Below are positions 11,673 through 13,883 of a stretch of 13,883 bases of DNA, piece by piece. The position numbers were made by a program, and so were the translations under genes. How positions within the stretch are numbered: the stretch's first letter is position 1; every line of letters begins with the position of its first letter. The stretch spans positions 1-13,883 of the forward strand of contig CAZQNT010000025.1 of NCBI GenBank assembly GCA_964595075.1, written 5' to 3'. This DNA is from JAHJFW01 sp964595075 (GTDB lineage: Bacteria > Patescibacteriota > Patescibacteriia > 2-12-FULL-60-25). A model generated the notes under the pieces. It was not told the DNA's origin and did no database searches. It saw only the letters and a program-made list of their open reading frames with translations.

Positions 11673-13280
11673 ATGAAACGGTTTTTTGGATTTCTCCTCT
11701 CCCTCCTCTACTTCTCCATCCTCCTCCCTTGGGACCGTTTCCTCGACCCCGATGCTTTTTATCACGCTCATCTTTCTTATCTCCTTTGGCAGTCCGGTCC
11801 GCTTCATGCATTTCCGTGGCTTGATCTAACGACGCTCGGTCGAACATGGACGGATCATCACTTTCTTTTTCATCATATCGAAGCGCCGTTCATCGCCGCG
11901 TTAGGTTGGGCTACGGGAGCGCGAGTTACGACGGTTTTTCTTTCCGCGTTGTTCATCTCGATTTTCGCCGTATGTCTACGCTCACTAGGAATCAAAAAGC
12001 CGTGGCCATGGGTTGTGTTGCTTGCCGCCACCTCGCCGCTCATCATTAGACTCCTTCTCGCGAAAGCCACGCCGCTTGCGTTGATATTTTTTGTTCTCGG
12101 TTTGCTCGCGGTTTGGAGACGACGCCCTCTCGCGTCGTTTTGCATTGCCGCTCTCGCAGCTCTCTCGCATGGAGGTGGAGTTTATCTTCTCGTCGCCTCC
12201 GCGATTCTTTGTTTCGGAGACGCGGTGCATCGCAGGATCGTGGACGGAGAATCTGTGCGAGGATCTATCTTAAAAACTCCGTGGAGAGAGGGGATGGCTG
12301 TGGCGGTAGGAATCGCGTTCGGTCTCATTCTTCATCCGAATTTTCCCGACAACCTCTCGTTTTTGTGGACGCAGATCGTGACTATCGGCGTGAGTACGCC
12401 CTTTCAACACGTCATGCTCGGACAAGAGTGGCAGCCATCCGATATGAGTTCGTTTTTTTCATCGTTCGCGCTGTGGTGGATCGCGGCGCTCGTCGGCATC
12501 GCTGGAATTTTCATCGCGCCAAAACGACCGCTTGACCGTAACAACGCTCGCGCCATCACGTCTTTCGCATTACTCGTCGCCGCGTTCGTCGCGCTTACAA
12601 TCAAGAGCACGCGCAACGCGGAATATCTAGCGCCGGTTATAGCGATATGGGTTGCGCTTATATGGGAGATTGTGGATGTTAAGGAGCTGTGGGGATTTTT
12701 TTGTTATCCTGATCGTAGGGGCGGGCTTGTCCCGCCCTCCCCGTATTTCGAATCTGCGTGTTCGCTCAGGGCAGGACAAGCCATCAGGGCGGGACAAGCC
12801 CGCCCCTACAGCATTTATATTTTGACGATCCTTCTCTCCATCCTCTTTCTCAAAGGTCCTATCGCCGCCTACACCTCTTTGCATTCCACGGGTTATCCTG
12901 ACGCGAGTTTTGCTGCGGCAATGGCGCCGGTTTCCGCTCTCGCAAATCCGGGGGATCGCGTGTTTCATTCGGACTGGGACGAGTTTCCGATTCTCTGGAA
13001 TCTCGACGATCGCTTGAAATACGTAGCAGGACTCGATCCGACGTTTTTGTATAAAGCGTCCTCCACGTTATCCGACGATTATCGCGATCTAACGTGGGGC
13101 GCGACGACTCCGACTAAAGAACAGGCGTGGGGGTTCATCAACGACAAAATCGGAGCACGATTTGTGTTCATCGCAAAAAGCGATCACGAGAAGTTACTCG
13201 ATTTCATCAAAAGCGATGAGCGTTACTCGCCGCTCATCGAAACAGAAGACGCGGCTACGTTTGAGATACGTTCGTATTGA
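11673..13280 (+). CDS. Polytopic membrane protein, GT-C/STT3-like glycosyltransferase candidate
   Basis: From the ATG at 11673 the protein is 535 residues. An ATG at 11655 directly abuts a GGAGG, too close for use, so 11673 is preferred though its spacing is long. After a first helix (about 3-20) comes an acidic outer loop with DPDAFYHAH (residues 25-33), and then TWTDHHFLFHH (58-68). Such Asp/His motifs in the first loop are typical of GT-C enzymes and STT3/AglB-type transferases that use lipid-linked sugars. Roughly ten or more helices follow, then a soluble C-terminal part of about 140 residues. The frame includes a REP-like element (12715-12809), adding a peptide of about 32 residues just before the helix SIYILTILLSILFL. 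The family call is moderate; donor and acceptor are unknown. Confidence 0.7.
   Translation: MKRFFGFLLSLLYFSILLPWDRFLDPDAFYHAHLSYLLWQSGPLHAFPWLDLTTLGRTWTDHHFLFHHIEAPFIAALGWATGARVTTVFLSALFISIFAVCLRSLGIKKPWPWVVLLAATSPLIIRLLLAKATPLALIFFVLGLLAVWRRRPLASFCIAALAALSHGGGVYLLVASAILCFGDAVHRRIVDGESVRGSILKTPWREGMAVAVGIAFGLILHPNFPDNLSFLWTQIVTIGVSTPFQHVMLGQEWQPSDMSSFFSSFALWWIAALVGIAGIFIAPKRPLDRNNARAITSFALLVAAFVALTIKSTRNAEYLAPVIAIWVALIWEIVDVKELWGFFCYPDRRGGLVPPSPYFESACSLRAGQAIRAGQARPYSIYILTILLSILFLKGPIAAYTSLHSTGYPDASFAAAMAPVSALANPGDRVFHSDWDEFPILWNLDDRLKYVAGLDPTFLYKASSTLSDDYRDLTWGATTPTKEQAWGFINDKIGARFVFIAKSDHEKLLDFIKSDERYSPLIETEDAATFEIRSY
12715..12809 (+). repeat. REP-like palindromic element inside the GT-C-like gene, copy 2
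   Basis: The 95-base element has perfect 24-base inverted ends (12715-12738 and 12786-12809) and an inner partial hairpin copy (CAGGGCAGGACAAGCC, ending 12783). It is read through in frame as a peptide containing RGGLVPPSP and RAGQARPY. It lies in a predicted loop between two membrane helices. Confidence 0.88.
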
Positions 13281-13289
13281 ATTGATCCC

Positions 13290-13395
13290 GTAGGGGCGGG
13301 CTTGTCCCGCCCTGCACCCGAATGTTTCATACGTAACACCGTACAGTGCATGGAGGGCGGGAAATGCGGGGAGGGCGGGACAAGCCCGCCCCTAC
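13290..13395 (+). repeat. REP-like palindromic element, copy 3
   Basis: The 106-base element has the same inverted end hairpins, starting GTAGGGGCGGG 9 bases after the GT-C-like stop codon and ending CCCGCCCCTAC. The right inner part has two G-rich units (GGAGGGCGGGAAATGC, then GGGGAGGGCGGG) like those at the window end. It lies directly upstream of the transposase gene. Confidence 0.87.
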
Positions 13396-13736
13396 GGATG
13401 CAAAACGCGCGAATTTTTATTGTATCCCCATTGACACCCCGCCATATTCGTGGCAGCGGTATATATATGGGGTTCAATAAAATAATTCACCATCGACGAT
13501 CCATCCGATTGCCCGGATACGATTATTCGCGACCCAACGCGTATTTCGTGACGGTTTGTTCGTATCAGAAAGAGTGTCTGTTTGGGGAGGTCGAAGATGG
13601 GTAGATGAGGGTGAATGAGGTTGGAGAGGTCGTGCAGAATACATGGGATGGATTGATGGATCGTTTCCATTTCATCGAAACAGACGAATTCATAATAATG
13701 CCAAACCATGTTCATGGAATCATTTTGATCCATGAC

Positions 13737-13883
13737 GTAGGGGCGGGCTTGTCCCGCCCAGATTCGGTCAGCCGACCGAATCGCATTGATGTGCCCGTCA
13801 TTAACGATTTAACAACCGGTTACGGTTGGAAATGCGGGGAGGGCGGGAAATGCGGGGAGGGCGGGAAATGCGGGGAGGGCGGG
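13737..13883 (+). repeat. REP-like palindromic element inside the transposase frame, copy 4 (cut by window end)
   Basis: It starts with the GTAGGGGCGGG hairpin and has the inner hairpin GATTCGGTC-AGCC-GACCGAATC and an AACCGGTTACGG part. This is the reverse-complement layout of the element at 4023. The right terminal hairpin is not reached. It is read in the transposase frame as VGAGLSRP and further residues. Confidence 0.87.
13828..13881 (+). repeat. 18-bp G-rich tandem repeat, three units
   Basis: The unit GGAAATGCGGGGAGGGCG occurs three times without change and probably continues past the window. In the transposase frame it encodes a repeated KCGEGG hexapeptide. Its G runs (GGGG-A-GGG-C-GGG, then GGGG) fit a G-quadruplex pattern. 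Confidence 0.9.

Larger units (their letters stand above)
13467..13883 (+). pseudogene. REP-associated (RAYT/TnpA_REP, Y1 HUH) transposase with in-frame TAG, 3' end beyond the window
   Basis: The ATG at 13467 opens HHRRSIRLPGYDYSRPNAYF and VTVCSYQKECLFGEVEDG, the standard N-terminus of RAYT proteins. A TAG follows at 13602-13604. The same frame then continues without a stop to the window end, as MRVNEVGEVVQNTWDGL and then ETDEFIIMPNHVHGIILI. These are the next family motifs, including the HUH metal-binding pair His-Val-His (13707-13715). So only one codon, usually a Lys or similar, has become a stop, and an ATG follows it at once. From 13737 the frame runs into a REP-like element. The catalytic Tyr region is outside the window. 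A possible -35 (TTGACA, 13431) and a TATATA (13460) are 23 bases apart, too far for a normal promoter. Confidence 0.82.

Noticed and set aside
13602..13604. TAG recoded as an amino acid.
   Set aside because: TAG ends the binding-protein gene, P3 and P4 at expected positions, so a nonsense change in one transposase gene is the simpler reading.
13828..13883. A CRISPR array at the window end.
   Set aside because: The 18-bp units are directly adjacent with no spacers, and they belong to the G-rich part of the REP-like element.

Overview
The window looks like a chromosomal segment of a Patescibacteria (Candidate Phyla Radiation) bacterium, most likely of the Parcubacteria side. This is inferred from gene content: VirB2-like two-helix pilins in tandem, an orphan lipoprotein solute-binding protein beside them, an O-antigen-ligase/TPR fusion, a GT-C-like membrane protein, and intergenic space filled with short palindromic repeats. 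TGA and TAG both end genes, so the recoded TGA of some CPR lineages is not used. All convincing genes are on the + strand.

Left third (1-6325). The 3' part of an unrecognised GC-rich gene ends at a clear terminator. A strong extended -10 promoter then drives an O-antigen ligase-like polytopic protein with a TPR tail and, 14 bp later, a soluble charged protein of unknown function. A tRNA-Ala(GGC) gene follows. Exactly 100 bp downstream of it lies a copy of its 3' end, in which a perfect 18-bp palindrome sits where the anticodon arm would be. Then come a REP-like element, the translation-associated ATPase gene ychF (with a 7-bp tandem repeat inside it) and galU, which makes UDP-glucose for surface glycans.

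Centre (6361-11475). A solute-binding lipoprotein gene is followed by six tandem genes (P1-P6) that share a two-helix VirB2/T4SS-pilin-like core. P1 and P2 also carry exported six-cysteine modules. In P1 two modules have identical spacing (C-x6-C-x3-C-x10-C-x5-CC), close to the beta-defensin cysteine pattern. P4 has the best Shine-Dalgarno, its own predicted promoter, and a predicted mature form that begins with Gln and ends with Gly, as the cyclic Agrobacterium T-pilin does. P3 has repeat-derived sequence at both ends of its reading frame. The cluster ends at a strong terminator.

Right part (11476-13883). After a palindromic repeat comes a GT-C/STT3-like multi-pass membrane protein with a REP-like element inside its reading frame. 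Next is another REP-like element and a RAYT (REP-associated HUH transposase) gene. That gene has an in-frame TAG and is itself invaded in frame by the same element, which ends in 18-bp G-rich tandem repeats running off the window.

Taken together, the genes suggest cell-surface building: glycan precursor, glycan polymerisation or transfer, and a pilus-like assembly that could serve contact with a host cell. The locus has also been remodelled by at least four families of small palindromic repeats, several of which now encode protein.
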